NCBI GenBank assembly: GCA_018065365.1
Contig: JAGHTH010000084.1
Location: forward strand, 1-11,837
Direction of reading: 5' to 3'
From: Candidatus Coliplasma caballi
GTDB taxonomy: Bacteria > Bacillota > Clostridia > Oscillospirales > CAG-382
Length of the DNA stretch: 11,837 bases
Shown: positions 1 through 6,188 of the stretch, piece by piece
Layout: every line of letters begins with the position of its first letter
How positions within the stretch are numbered: position 1 is the stretch's first letter
Translations under genes and position numbers: made by a program
Notes under the pieces: model-generated
What the model saw: only the letters and a program-made list of their open reading frames with translations
What the model was told of the DNA's origin: nothing
Database searches by the model: none

Positions 1-365
1 TCCTTGCCGGGCGTCAGAACGACCTCTGCACCGTACGCTTTCATCAACAGCCGCCGTTCGACAGACATGGAGTCGGGCATCACGATGATCACGCGGTACC
101 CGCGCGAAGCACCGACGGCGCAAAGACCGATGCCGGTGTTTCCCGAGGTCGGCTCAATGATCGCCGCGCCGGGACGCAGTTTTCCCAAGCGCTCCGCCTC
201 GTCCAGCATCTTTTTCGCGACGCGGTCCTTTGCCGAGCCGCCGGGATTGAATTGTTCCGCCTTTGCAAACAAACGCGCCTGCAAGCCGAGCACGGCCTCC
301 AGGCGAGTCAGTTCCAACAACGGCGTATTGCCGATCAGTTGATCGACGGAAGTATAAACGTTCAT
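1..365 (-). CDS. cysK: Cysteine synthase (O-acetylserine sulfhydrylase), N-terminal part; truncated by window edge
   Basis: PLP-dependent enzyme that makes L-cysteine from O-acetylserine and sulfide in the cytosol. About 121 N-terminal residues of a protein usually near 305 are visible; the rest lies left of the window. Seen directly: an N-terminal VDQLIGNTPLLEL segment, the PLP-lysine motif NPGGSAKDR (K46), the substrate-loop motif EPTSGNTG (71-78), and ERRLLMKAYGAEVVLTPG near the cut. Two ATG codons stand back to back (368-366 and 365-363). The second is chosen because a GAAAGG ribosome site lies 6 nt upstream of it and only 3 nt from the first. The gene starts about 27 nt after metI in the same direction, so it is probably the last visible gene of the metQNI transcript, tying methionine uptake to cysteine synthesis. 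CysK and the closely related CysM or cystathionine beta-synthase-like enzymes cannot be fully separated from this fragment, but the N-terminal motifs favour CysK. Confidence 0.93.
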   Translation of the reverse strand, partial: MNVYTSVDQLIGNTPLLELTRLEAVLGLQARLFAKAEQFNPGGSAKDRVAKKMLDEAERLGKLRPGAAIIEPTSGNTGIGLCAVGASRGYRVIIVMPDSMSVERRLLMKAYGAEVVLTPGK

Positions 366-392
366 CATACGCCTTTCATTCGGGTGTGCAGC

Positions 393-1109
393 TTAATGGT
401 GTCTCTGCTTGCCGCGGTTTCTCTTATCGAGCGAAACGGAAAGTTTGGTGCCGATGGTCTGGAACAGCACGACCATCAGGATCAGCACGATGACGGTCAG
501 CAGCATCACGGGGTAATTGTACCGCTGATACCCGTAACTGATCGCGATCTTTCCCAGACCGCCGCCGCCGATCGCGCCGCCCATCGCGGAATAACCGAGA
601 ATGGTGGTAATGGCGATCGTCGCGTTGGAGATCAAAGAGGGCAAGCTCTCGGGAAGCATGACCTTGCAAATGATCTTCATCGGCGAAGCGCCCATGCTCT
701 GCGCGGCCTCCACGACGCCGCTGTTCAGATCGCGCAGACTGCCTTCGACCAGGCGGGCGATAAACGGGAACGCCGCGACGACCAGCGGAACGATCGACGC
801 CACGGTACCGACCGAGGTGCCGACGATCGCGCGCGTCAGCGGAATCACGAGGATCATCAAAATCAGAAACGGGATCGACCGCAAAAGGTTGATGATCCAG
901 TTCAAAAGCTGCATCAGCCATTTCGGGAGCGGCAGTACCCCGCCCTTTTCGCCCACGACCAGCAGCACGCCGAGCGGCAGACCGATCACGAACGCGAAGA
1001 AGGTGGAAAGCACCGTTACGTAAAACGTTTCCCAAAGCGCGAGCGGGGCTTCGTCCAGAAAGATCTCCCAGCCCGCTTTCAGTTTTTCCAAAGTGATCAG
1101 ATTACTCAT
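393..1109 (-). CDS. metI: Methionine ABC transporter permease
   Basis: Membrane subunit of the D/L-methionine importer MetNIQ. The 238-residue product has about five hydrophobic segments (roughly 28-52, 66-90, 100-118, 160-185 and 200-222) and the cytoplasmic coupling (EAA) loop at about 134-155, EAAQSMGASPMKIICKVMLP, which docks on the ATPase. Length and motif order fit the family (about 215-240 residues). Its ATG overlaps the last 8 nt of metN (shared GATGAGTAA), indicating translational coupling; an AGAGG site lies 9 nt upstream inside metN. The tail is short and basic (KRNRGKQRHH). Order on the minus strand is metQ, metN, metI, cysK. Nothing looks broken. Confidence 0.96.
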   Translation of the reverse strand: MSNLITLEKLKAGWEIFLDEAPLALWETFYVTVLSTFFAFVIGLPLGVLLVVGEKGGVLPLPKWLMQLLNWIINLLRSIPFLILMILVIPLTRAIVGTSVGTVASIVPLVVAAFPFIARLVEGSLRDLNSGVVEAAQSMGASPMKIICKVMLPESLPSLISNATIAITTILGYSAMGGAIGGGGLGKIAISYGYQRYNYPVMLLTVIVLILMVVLFQTIGTKLSVSLDKRNRGKQRHH

Positions 1110-2115
1110 CCTGCTTTACCTCTTTCACGGTAACGTCTTCCGCTTTTTCCAGATAGGAAAGCGCCTTTTGCAGTTCTGCTTCGCCGCCGGGGATCCCGAG
1201 CAGCATCGAGCCGTAGGTCTTTCTTCCGATATTGCGGGTGGAAGCGTACAGGATGTTTGCGGAAATACCGAGTTCGATCGCCATTGTCGCGATCAGAGGT
1301 TTGCCGGTCGCGTCGGAGCCGTTGAACACCACGCGGACCTGTTTCATCCCGTCGGAATCGACCGCGTGCGCCGCTTCGTCGCCCTCCGGGAATACCAAGT
1401 GCTTCGCGGCGGCGGTTTTCGGGGAAGAAAAGACTTCCTCAACGTCGCCGTATTCGGCGACCACGCCTTTGTCCAGAATGGCAACGTGCCGGCAGATCGT
1501 TTCGACCACCTGCATGGAATGGGTAATCAGAATAATGGTAATTCCGAGTTTTTCGTTGATCGAACGAAGCAGTTCGAGGATCGAACGCGTCGTGGTCGGG
1601 TCCAGAGCGCTGGTCGCTTCGTCGCAGAGCAGCACTTTCGGATCGGTCGCGAGCGCGCGGGCGATCGCCACACGCTGCTGCTGTCCGCCGGAAAGTTGGG
1701 ACGGATAGGAGTCGCAGCGGTCGCCGAGACCGACAAGTTCCAAAAGTTCCTTGCCGCGTTTTCGCGCTTCCTCGCGTCCTACCCCCGCGAGTTCCAACGG
1801 GAAACAGACGTTTTTGAGGCAGTTTCTCTGCTGCAGAAGACGGAAATCCTGAAAGATCATCGTAACTTCCTTGCGGATGGGGCGAAGTTCTTTTTCGGAA
1901 AGGATGGTCAGATCTCTCCCTCCGAGCAGGATCTTTCCGTTATCGGGACGTTCCAACAGATTCATACACCGGACGAGCGTACTTTTTCCGGCGCCCGAAA
2001 GCCCGATGATGCCGACGATATCGCCGTCAGGGACGACGAGAGACACATCTTTGAGCGCCTTCACGTCGCCGCCGGCAGTATGGAACGTCTTTTGCAAATG
2101 CTGTAATTCGATCAT
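1102..2115 (-). CDS. metN: Methionine ABC transporter ATP-binding protein
   Basis: Cytoplasmic ATPase of the MetNIQ importer; it hydrolyses ATP to drive methionine uptake. The 337-residue product shows Walker A GLSGAGKST (38-46), the ABC signature LSGGQQQR (141-148), Walker B VLLCDEATSALD with catalytic E166, and the H-loop ITHS (H199). The C-terminal stretch, about 265-337, matches the NIL (ACT-like) domain of MetN, which in the family binds methionine and inhibits transport when internal methionine is high (established for E. coli MetN; assumed here). It starts 36 nt after metQ and its stop overlaps the metI start. The start ATG has only a distant AAGGA, about 16 nt away, so initiation may depend on coupling to metQ. 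Standard length; no damage seen. Confidence 0.97.
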   Translation of the reverse strand: MIELQHLQKTFHTAGGDVKALKDVSLVVPDGDIVGIIGLSGAGKSTLVRCMNLLERPDNGKILLGGRDLTILSEKELRPIRKEVTMIFQDFRLLQQRNCLKNVCFPLELAGVGREEARKRGKELLELVGLGDRCDSYPSQLSGGQQQRVAIARALATDPKVLLCDEATSALDPTTTRSILELLRSINEKLGITIILITHSMQVVETICRHVAILDKGVVAEYGDVEEVFSSPKTAAAKHLVFPEGDEAAHAVDSDGMKQVRVVFNGSDATGKPLIATMAIELGISANILYASTRNIGRKTYGSMLLGIPGGEAELQKALSYLEKAEDVTVKEVKQDE

Positions 2116-2151
2116 GACGGTTCAGATTCGTTCCTTTATAGTATTGGTTGC

Positions 2152-3003
2152 TTATTTCTTGAGTGCTTTCAGGTCGGACTGTTTTCCGCCGTACAGACCC
2201 ATCGGTTCCACGTGAACGACGCCCACGGAAACGATGTGCGTGTTGTTTTCTTTGTTGAAATCGTCCAGATAAGGAGCGTGCTGGAAGAAGTTCGCGTCGA
2301 TCTCGCCTTCCTCCACGACCATGTTGGGCTGAACGTAATCGTCAAATTCCTTGATGTTCAGCGTAATGCCCTTCGCTTTCAGAATGTCAGCGGCGATCTT
2401 GAGGATGTCCGCGTGAGGCGTGGGCGAAGCGGCGATCGAAATGGACTGTCCGTTCAGCGCGTCGTAATCGATCGAAGCATCGTAACCGTCGGTCGTATCC
2501 TTGATAACGGATACCACACCGCCGTCGTAGGTCTTGCCGATGTAATCAGCGACCTGTTTGCTCTTGAGAGCAGCCATCAGCGCCAGGACGATCGGATCGT
2601 TCTCATGGCCTTCCTTGACTGCGACAAGGTTTGCGTACGCGGAAGAAGAGTCTTCCATTGCGAGCGAATCCTTGACCGGATTGATGCCCGCGGAGATCGC
2701 GTAGTTGGAGTTGATGATCGCGTAATCGACGTCGGGAAGCAGGTTCGGCAGAGCCGCCGCTTCGACTTCCTCGAATTTGATGTTCAGCGGGTTTTCGACG
2801 ATGTCGCGGATGGTCGCCGTGATGCCGGCGCCCTCTTTCAGTTTGATCACGCCTTCTCTTTCAAGCAGAAGCAGAGCGCGTGCCTCGTTGGTGGTATCGT
2901 TGGGGACCGCAATGGTCAGCGTTTTTTCGTCGCCGCAGGAAGTGCAGAGCGATGCGGAAATCAGAAGGACTGCCAACAGAAGAAATGCTGTGAATTTTTT
3001 CAT
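2152..3003 (-). CDS. metQ: Methionine-binding lipoprotein (MetQ/NlpA family), apparently circularly permuted
   Basis: Substrate-binding lipoprotein of the MetNIQ importer, 283 residues, with an N-terminal signal peptide and probable lipidated Cys23 (SLCTSC). The start has AAGGAG 8 nt upstream. The family motifs are all recognisable but their order is swapped. Residues about 27-167 carry what is normally the C-terminal half: TIAVPND (30-36), TNEARALLLL, VENP (69-72), INSNYA (97-102), GGVVSVI (161-167). Residues about 185-283 then carry what is normally the N-terminal half: SPTPHADIL (193-201), DYVQPN (222-227), DANFFQHAPYL (236-246), VHVEPMGLY (263-271), ending SDLKALKK exactly where the canonical protein continues into its PND strand. 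The joining linker is about residues 168-184. Ligand-contact motifs are present in both halves, so I infer a functional permuted binding protein rather than a pseudogene. An assembly or duplication artefact is the main alternative. It is first in the operon after the leader. Confidence 0.93.
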   Translation of the reverse strand: MKKFTAFLLLAVLLISASLCTSCGDEKTLTIAVPNDTTNEARALLLLEREGVIKLKEGAGITATIRDIVENPLNIKFEEVEAAALPNLLPDVDYAIINSNYAISAGINPVKDSLAMEDSSSAYANLVAVKEGHENDPIVLALMAALKSKQVADYIGKTYDGGVVSVIKDTTDGYDASIDYDALNGQSISIAASPTPHADILKIAADILKAKGITLNIKEFDDYVQPNMVVEEGEIDANFFQHAPYLDDFNKENNTHIVSVGVVHVEPMGLYGGKQSDLKALKK

Positions 3004-3072
3004 GGGAAAGACTCCTTTTTCGTTTGATTCTGTATGATTTTCTTTTTTTATTCCATACTGAAACCGAATAAC

Positions 3073-3105
3073 AAAAATCGGGGAACTTCCGACGAAGTTC
3101 CCCGA
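3073..3105 (-). terminator. Intrinsic terminator in the metQ leader (attenuator terminator, pairing 3:4)
   Basis: Read on the minus strand, an 11-12 bp GC-rich stem (3105-3094 with 3089-3078, core CGGGGAACTTC / GAAGTTCCCCG) closes a GTCG tetraloop and is followed by a T-run (3077-3073). It lies after the leader-ORF stop and 70 nt before the metQ start, so it would stop transcription before the structural genes unless disrupted. Preceding it is the palindrome CGAACTGCAGTTCG (3116-3103), which overlaps the base of the stem and offers a further alternative fold. Confidence 0.9.
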
Positions 3106-3227
3106 ACTGCAGTTCGATTTACTCAGAGAACGTGTCAGAAACGTGCGTCAAAAAACTGTCCATGCGGCGCATGCACATTCCCATCATCATCATTTCGCGG
3201 GTAATGGCGATCATTTCTGCGTTCTCC
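3097..3227 (-). promoter_or_regulatory. Putative ribosome-mediated transcription attenuator with alternative 1:2 and 2:3 pairings
   Basis: Hand-drawn pairings on the minus-strand RNA. Segment 1, GGAGAACG (3227-3220, at the leader's ribosome site), pairs with segment 2, CGUUCUCU (3132-3125, last leader codons), over 8 bp with one G-U. Segment 2, GUUCUCUGA (3131-3123), also pairs with segment 3, UCGGGGAAC (3105-3097), over 9 bp with two G-U; segment 3 is the 5' arm of the terminator. The two pairings of segment 2 exclude each other, and 2:3 excludes the terminator. Expected behaviour: a ribosome stalled on the Met codons (3193-3161) leaves segment 2 free to form the antiterminator; one reaching the stop covers segment 2, so the terminator forms. 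Without translation, 1:2 also favours termination. Energies were not computed. Confidence 0.7.
3119..3214 (-). CDS. Methionine-rich leader peptide of the metQNI-cysK operon (31 codons)
   Basis: Short ORF in the metQ 5' leader, too short for ordinary gene calling. It starts with ATG and has AGGAG 9 nt upstream. Of 31 codons, eight are Met: positions 1, 8-11, 13, 15 and 18, giving the core MMMMGMCMRRM. There is one Cys (14). It ends with SDTFSE and TAA, 14 nt before the terminator stem. It lies between a consensus promoter and an intrinsic terminator, and the operon encodes methionine uptake, so I infer a regulatory leader peptide whose translation senses methionyl-tRNA, as trpL or hisL do for their amino acids. 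The peptide itself probably has no function. Its last codons (ACG TTC TCT GAG) form the RNA segment that can pair either with the terminator's 5' arm or with the leader's own ribosome site. Confidence 0.8.
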   Translation of the reverse strand: MIAITREMMMMGMCMRRMDSFLTHVSDTFSE

Positions 3228-3247
3228 TTTCCTTGAATGTTGCAAGC

Positions 3248-3276
3248 ATTATAGCACGATAATCTTTGTTTGTCAA
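3248..3276 (-). promoter_or_regulatory. Sigma-A-type promoter of the metQNI-cysK operon
   Basis: On the minus strand, TTGACA (3276-3271) and TATAAT (3253-3248) are separated by exactly 17 nt, a perfect match to the housekeeping consensus. An A/T-rich stretch just upstream (about 3283-3308) could act as an UP element. Initiation is expected near 3241, giving a leader of about 240 nt before metQ. Such a strong promoter fits an operon controlled mainly after initiation, by the attenuator. Confidence 0.92.
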
Positions 3277-3313
3277 CCGTTTTCCCGAAAAAATTCAAAA
3301 AAATTTCTCCGCG

Positions 3314-3718
3314 TCAGTTTTCCCGCTCCGCCGTCAGAATGCCCAGCACGGCTTTTCGCGTAACGATGCCGACGAACGCGCCGCGGTCATCCACGACCGG
3401 CACGAAATTCTGCGAGAGCAATTTGTTCATCACGTCCTCAACGGTCGCGGACGCGCGGACGGGAAGATTCCGTCCCTCGCGCAAAATCTCCCGGACGGTG
3501 TGCCGTTCGAGTTCCTTGCGGTCGTCGCCCGCGTGATCCATCAGATACCACAGGAAATCGCCCTCCGTTACGGTCCCGACGTACATTCCGTCTTTGTCAA
3601 TGACCGGCACGGCGGAATATCCGTGGTACCGCATTTTCTCCAGCCCGTTTCGAATGGTCGAATGCTCCTCCGCAAACGCGACCTGACTTTTCGGAAGCAA
3701 AACGCGCAAAATGTTCAT
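3314..3718 (-). CDS. Small protein with two CBS domains
   Basis: Cytosolic protein of 134 residues consisting almost entirely of a CBS pair (Bateman module): CBS1 about residues 1-60 (GYSAVPVIDKDGMYVGTVTEGDF) and CBS2 about 75-134 (NFVPVVDDRGAFVGIVTRKAV). Such modules bind adenine nucleotides; some short Firmicutes members bind c-di-AMP (DarB-type), but nothing here proves the ligand. A longer reading from 3763 is possible, but the start at 3718 is preferred because GGAGG lies 8 nt upstream of it. It follows the M23 gene by 41 nt on the same strand and is probably co-transcribed. No convincing hairpin terminator follows its stop; only T-rich DNA separates it from the metQ promoter, so some read-through into the leader is possible. 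Confidence 0.9.
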   Translation of the reverse strand: MNILRVLLPKSQVAFAEEHSTIRNGLEKMRYHGYSAVPVIDKDGMYVGTVTEGDFLWYLMDHAGDDRKELERHTVREILREGRNLPVRASATVEDVMNKLLSQNFVPVVDDRGAFVGIVTRKAVLGILTAEREN

Positions 3719-3759
3719 ACCGGAAACCTCCCCTTTCCAAAAACCGAGAAAAAACCTTT

Positions 3760-4782
3760 TCAACGCGACGAATAATCGAGAAACAGCAATGGATTGATCT
3801 TTCTTCCGTCCACACGGACTTCAAAATGCAGGTGCGGGCCCGTCGCCTGTCCCGTCTGCCCGATCTTGCCGATCGGCGTTCCCGCCGTAACGACCTGCCC
3901 GGCTTCGACCAGCACCGAATCGAAATGTCCGTACGCCGTCTGCAAACCGTTTCCGTGGTCGATCAGCACGAAATTGCCGTAGGTGCCGTACCGTCCCGCC
4001 ATGACCACCACGCCGTCCGCGGCGGCAAGCGCCGGCTCACGATAACATTGAAACCCGGCAAACGCGATGATGTCGATCCCGAGGTGTGCGCGCGAACGCT
4101 GTCGGGTGTCGCCGTACGTCGAACTGAGCCACCCGTCGTACGGTTTGGAAAACAGCGTGCTTTTCACGGTCTGCTCGCTTTCTTCCGGCTCCGTTCCTGT
4201 CAGGATCTCCTCGTTTACGGGCTCTTCCTCGGTCTCGTCGGACAAAAACAGCAGTTCCGTCAGTTCGCCGTCCACGATGACCGCCTCGTTCGAGATCACG
4301 CCGACGCCGTTCTTTCCTTCGCGTAACAAATGATCTTCCGTCGTGCGCCGCTCGTAGATCCGGCAGGTCTGATACGGGATCTCGTAACTTTCTTTGCGAA
4401 GCACCGCCGCCACGCATTGCACGCCCGAAACGGCTTCCCGCAGCGCTTCTTCCTCACTGAATTCCGACGCGAGCGTTTCGGTCTCCCCGATCCGCACCGC
4501 AGAATAGAAGTCGGCGTACAGCACTTCTTCCCCCGCAAGCGTGAGAAGATAGGAAGAAAGCCGCTCGTCCAGAGCCGCCTGCAACGTCTGCGCTTCGGCA
4601 GCTGTCGCGACGGGAACCCCCTCCACGAACAGCGCAAACGCCGAAACGGGTGTTTCTTCCGAGATTTCCGAGCTTTCCGACTCGCACTCCGTCGTTTCCG
4701 CGTCGGGCTCTTTCCGCTCCGCGCAGCCGGTCAGCGCAAGGCAGACCGCGACCGTCAGCAAGAGCGGACGTATTCGGTTCAT
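3760..4782 (-). CDS. G5-domain M23 family metallopeptidase lipoprotein
   Basis: Probable cell-envelope peptidoglycan endopeptidase of 340 residues. N-terminal signal peptide with lipobox LTGC (Cys20), then an acidic Ser/Glu-rich linker (about 25-45). Residues about 134-200 resemble a G5 domain (EIPYQT...GKNGVGV...VDGELTE). The M23 (LytM) domain spans about 215-337 and keeps the zinc/catalytic residues: HLGID (H233, D237), YGHFD (H286) and HLHF (H317, H319), so it should be active. The start at 4782 is chosen over an upstream in-frame ATG at 4848 because AGGGG sits about 7 nt before it and the signal peptide begins there. It is divergent from the DUF3810 gene; no clear promoter was identified for it in the roughly 200-bp gap. 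The substrate and whether it acts in growth, division or sporulation cannot be told. Confidence 0.92.
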   Translation of the reverse strand: MNRIRPLLLTVAVCLALTGCAERKEPDAETTECESESSEISEETPVSAFALFVEGVPVATAAEAQTLQAALDERLSSYLLTLAGEEVLYADFYSAVRIGETETLASEFSEEEALREAVSGVQCVAAVLRKESYEIPYQTCRIYERRTTEDHLLREGKNGVGVISNEAVIVDGELTELLFLSDETEEEPVNEEILTGTEPEESEQTVKSTLFSKPYDGWLSSTYGDTRQRSRAHLGIDIIAFAGFQCYREPALAAADGVVVMAGRYGTYGNFVLIDHGNGLQTAYGHFDSVLVEAGQVVTAGTPIGKIGQTGQATGPHLHFEVRVDGRKINPLLFLDYSSR

Positions 4783-4913
4783 CGGGATCCCCTCTTTCAC
4801 ATTTCGGAATCGGATCGCGAATTCTTTCATTTTTATGATAACGGACAATTATGAACTCCGTATGAATAGTACCTCGTTTCTTGCCCGGAAATGTGAAAAA
4901 TCATGCAAAACCC

Positions 4914-4942
4914 TTGCATTTCAAAAGGAAGTATGGTATAGT
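4914..4942 (+). promoter_or_regulatory. Sigma-A-type promoter of the DUF3810-DUF4855 unit
   Basis: TTGCAT (4914-4919) and TATAGT (4937-4942) with 17-nt spacing; initiation expected near 4949, about 36 nt before the GTG start. It lies inside the roughly 200-bp divergent gap (4783-4984) whose remainder is A/T-rich and shows nothing else I can name. Its position rules out the longer in-frame reading starting at 4835. Confidence 0.8.
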
Positions 4943-4970
4943 GTATTCGGAAAGTTATCCAAAACGAACA

Positions 4971-4987
4971 GGAGGTGTCCGTCTGTG
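4971..4987 (+). promoter_or_regulatory. Ribosome-binding site deciding a GTG start
   Basis: GGAGG (4971-4975) lies 9 nt before an in-frame GTG (4985-4987). The next in-frame ATG (4994-4996) is 18 nt away, which is too far. This supports initiation at GTG. Confidence 0.75.
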
Positions 4988-6172
4988 CTTTTCATGAAAA
5001 AAGAAAAACCCGTGAGCGTTCCGGAAGAAGAACAGACGGTGCCGAAGCAGAAGACTTCTTTTGCGGAAAAACTCCGCGTGCGCGGTTTTTTTGCACCTTA
5101 TGTGCTGATCACGGAAGGCATTTTCGTTTTTTCGCTGCTCGTCTATCTGCTCTCCCGCGCGTTTCCGGACTTTGCGGAGTTCTGGGTGCGCTATCCCTCG
5201 CAGGCAGTCCGTTTCGTGTTGGCAAAATTGACCGGCGTATTGCATTTTTCGTTTGCGGAATGGTTCATCCTGTCCCTGCCGCTTTGGGTGGCATTGTATC
5301 TGTACGTTTCTTCCGTGTCGATGAAAAAGGACGACAGCATCGCCAACTATTACCGCTGGATGCACCCGCTTCTGTGCGGGCTGCTCGCAATGGCGAGCTT
5401 GTTCTGCTTCGCGTTCGGACCCTGCTATTTCCGGCACTCGCTGGCGAAAAATCTCGGACTGCGCGAAAAGGAGGTTTCGCCGGAGGAACTGTATGACACC
5501 TCGGTGCTGGTTTCCCGGGAGATTCGCTCGCTGGAAAGCGAGATCTCATTCGCGTACGGCGGCGCCTCGGTCATGCCTTACGATTACGATACGCTGATCG
5601 GAAAGATCAATTCCGCCTACGAAACGTTCGATGAACAGTACGATTTTCTCAAGCATTTCCGTTCCTACGCCAAACCGCTGGCAAGTTCGGGATTGTTTAC
5701 CTATACGCACATTTCGGGCGTTTACACGTTTATGACGGGAGAGGCGAACATCAACCTCAACTACCCCGATTTCGTCCGTCCGTTCACGGTCGCGCACGAA
5801 ATGGCACACCAGCGCGGCATCGCGAAAGAGGAAGAAGCCAACCTCGTCGCGTTTCTGGTCTGCATCGGCAGCGACGACGCGTACGTTCGTTATTCGGGTT
5901 ATTTCTCCATGCTGGACTATCTGACCGACGCGCTGTACACCGCGGATCAATCGCTGTACAAAAAGTTCTATTCTTCGGAAATGCCCGGAACTTCCAAAGG
6001 CGAGTTCTCGGCGTATTCCGCTTTCTTCGAGCCGTACCGGGACAGCGCGGCGTCTGCCGTCGCCACGGCGATCAACGACACCTACCTCGGCACGCAGGGC
6101 GAGAAAGCCGGCACGGCAAGTTACGGGCTGGTCGTCGATCTCGCGGTCGCTTACTACGAAAAAAACAAATGA
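4985..6172 (+). CDS. DUF3810 family membrane protein with HExxH motif
   Basis: Integral membrane protein of 395 residues. After a charged N-terminus there are three hydrophobic segments (about 35-58, 83-108, 127-147), then a large soluble domain. That domain contains VAHEMAHQRGIAKEEEAN: the HEMAH at 271-275 matches a zinc-metallopeptidase HExxH, and E282-E284 could provide the third ligand. This pattern and the overall layout are those of DUF3810 proteins, whose function is not established. Peptidase activity is inference from the motif. The GTG start is set by a well-placed GGAGG and a promoter just upstream. It ends 16 nt before the DUF4855 gene, so the two are likely one transcript, which raises the possibility that the enzyme processes surface or wall components. 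Confidence 0.9.
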   Translation: MLFMKKEKPVSVPEEEQTVPKQKTSFAEKLRVRGFFAPYVLITEGIFVFSLLVYLLSRAFPDFAEFWVRYPSQAVRFVLAKLTGVLHFSFAEWFILSLPLWVALYLYVSSVSMKKDDSIANYYRWMHPLLCGLLAMASLFCFAFGPCYFRHSLAKNLGLREKEVSPEELYDTSVLVSREIRSLESEISFAYGGASVMPYDYDTLIGKINSAYETFDEQYDFLKHFRSYAKPLASSGLFTYTHISGVYTFMTGEANINLNYPDFVRPFTVAHEMAHQRGIAKEEEANLVAFLVCIGSDDAYVRYSGYFSMLDYLTDALYTADQSLYKKFYSSEMPGTSKGEFSAYSAFFEPYRDSAASAVATAINDTYLGTQGEKAGTASYGLVVDLAVAYYEKNK

Positions 6173-6188
6173 CATAAAGGAGTTCTCT

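Noticed and set aside
252..1133. 293-codon plus-strand open frame, and similar long frames opposite metN, metQ and the AI-2E family gene
   Set aside because: They are antisense shadows of clear family members (metI, metN, metQ, PerM-type), with His/Gln/Asp/Arg-rich low-complexity translations and no homology that I recognise.
3004..3250. SAM riboswitch (S-box) or Met T-box in the metQ leader
   Set aside because: No T-box sequence (AGGGTGGNACCGCG-like) and no S-box core motifs were seen. Most of the leader is occupied by the Met-rich ORF and the terminator, leaving no room for a standard aptamer.
4835..4984. 50-codon N-terminal extension of the DUF3810 protein from an upstream ATG
   Set aside because: The promoter (4914-4942) and the ribosome site (4971-4975) lie inside this stretch, so it cannot be the translated start.
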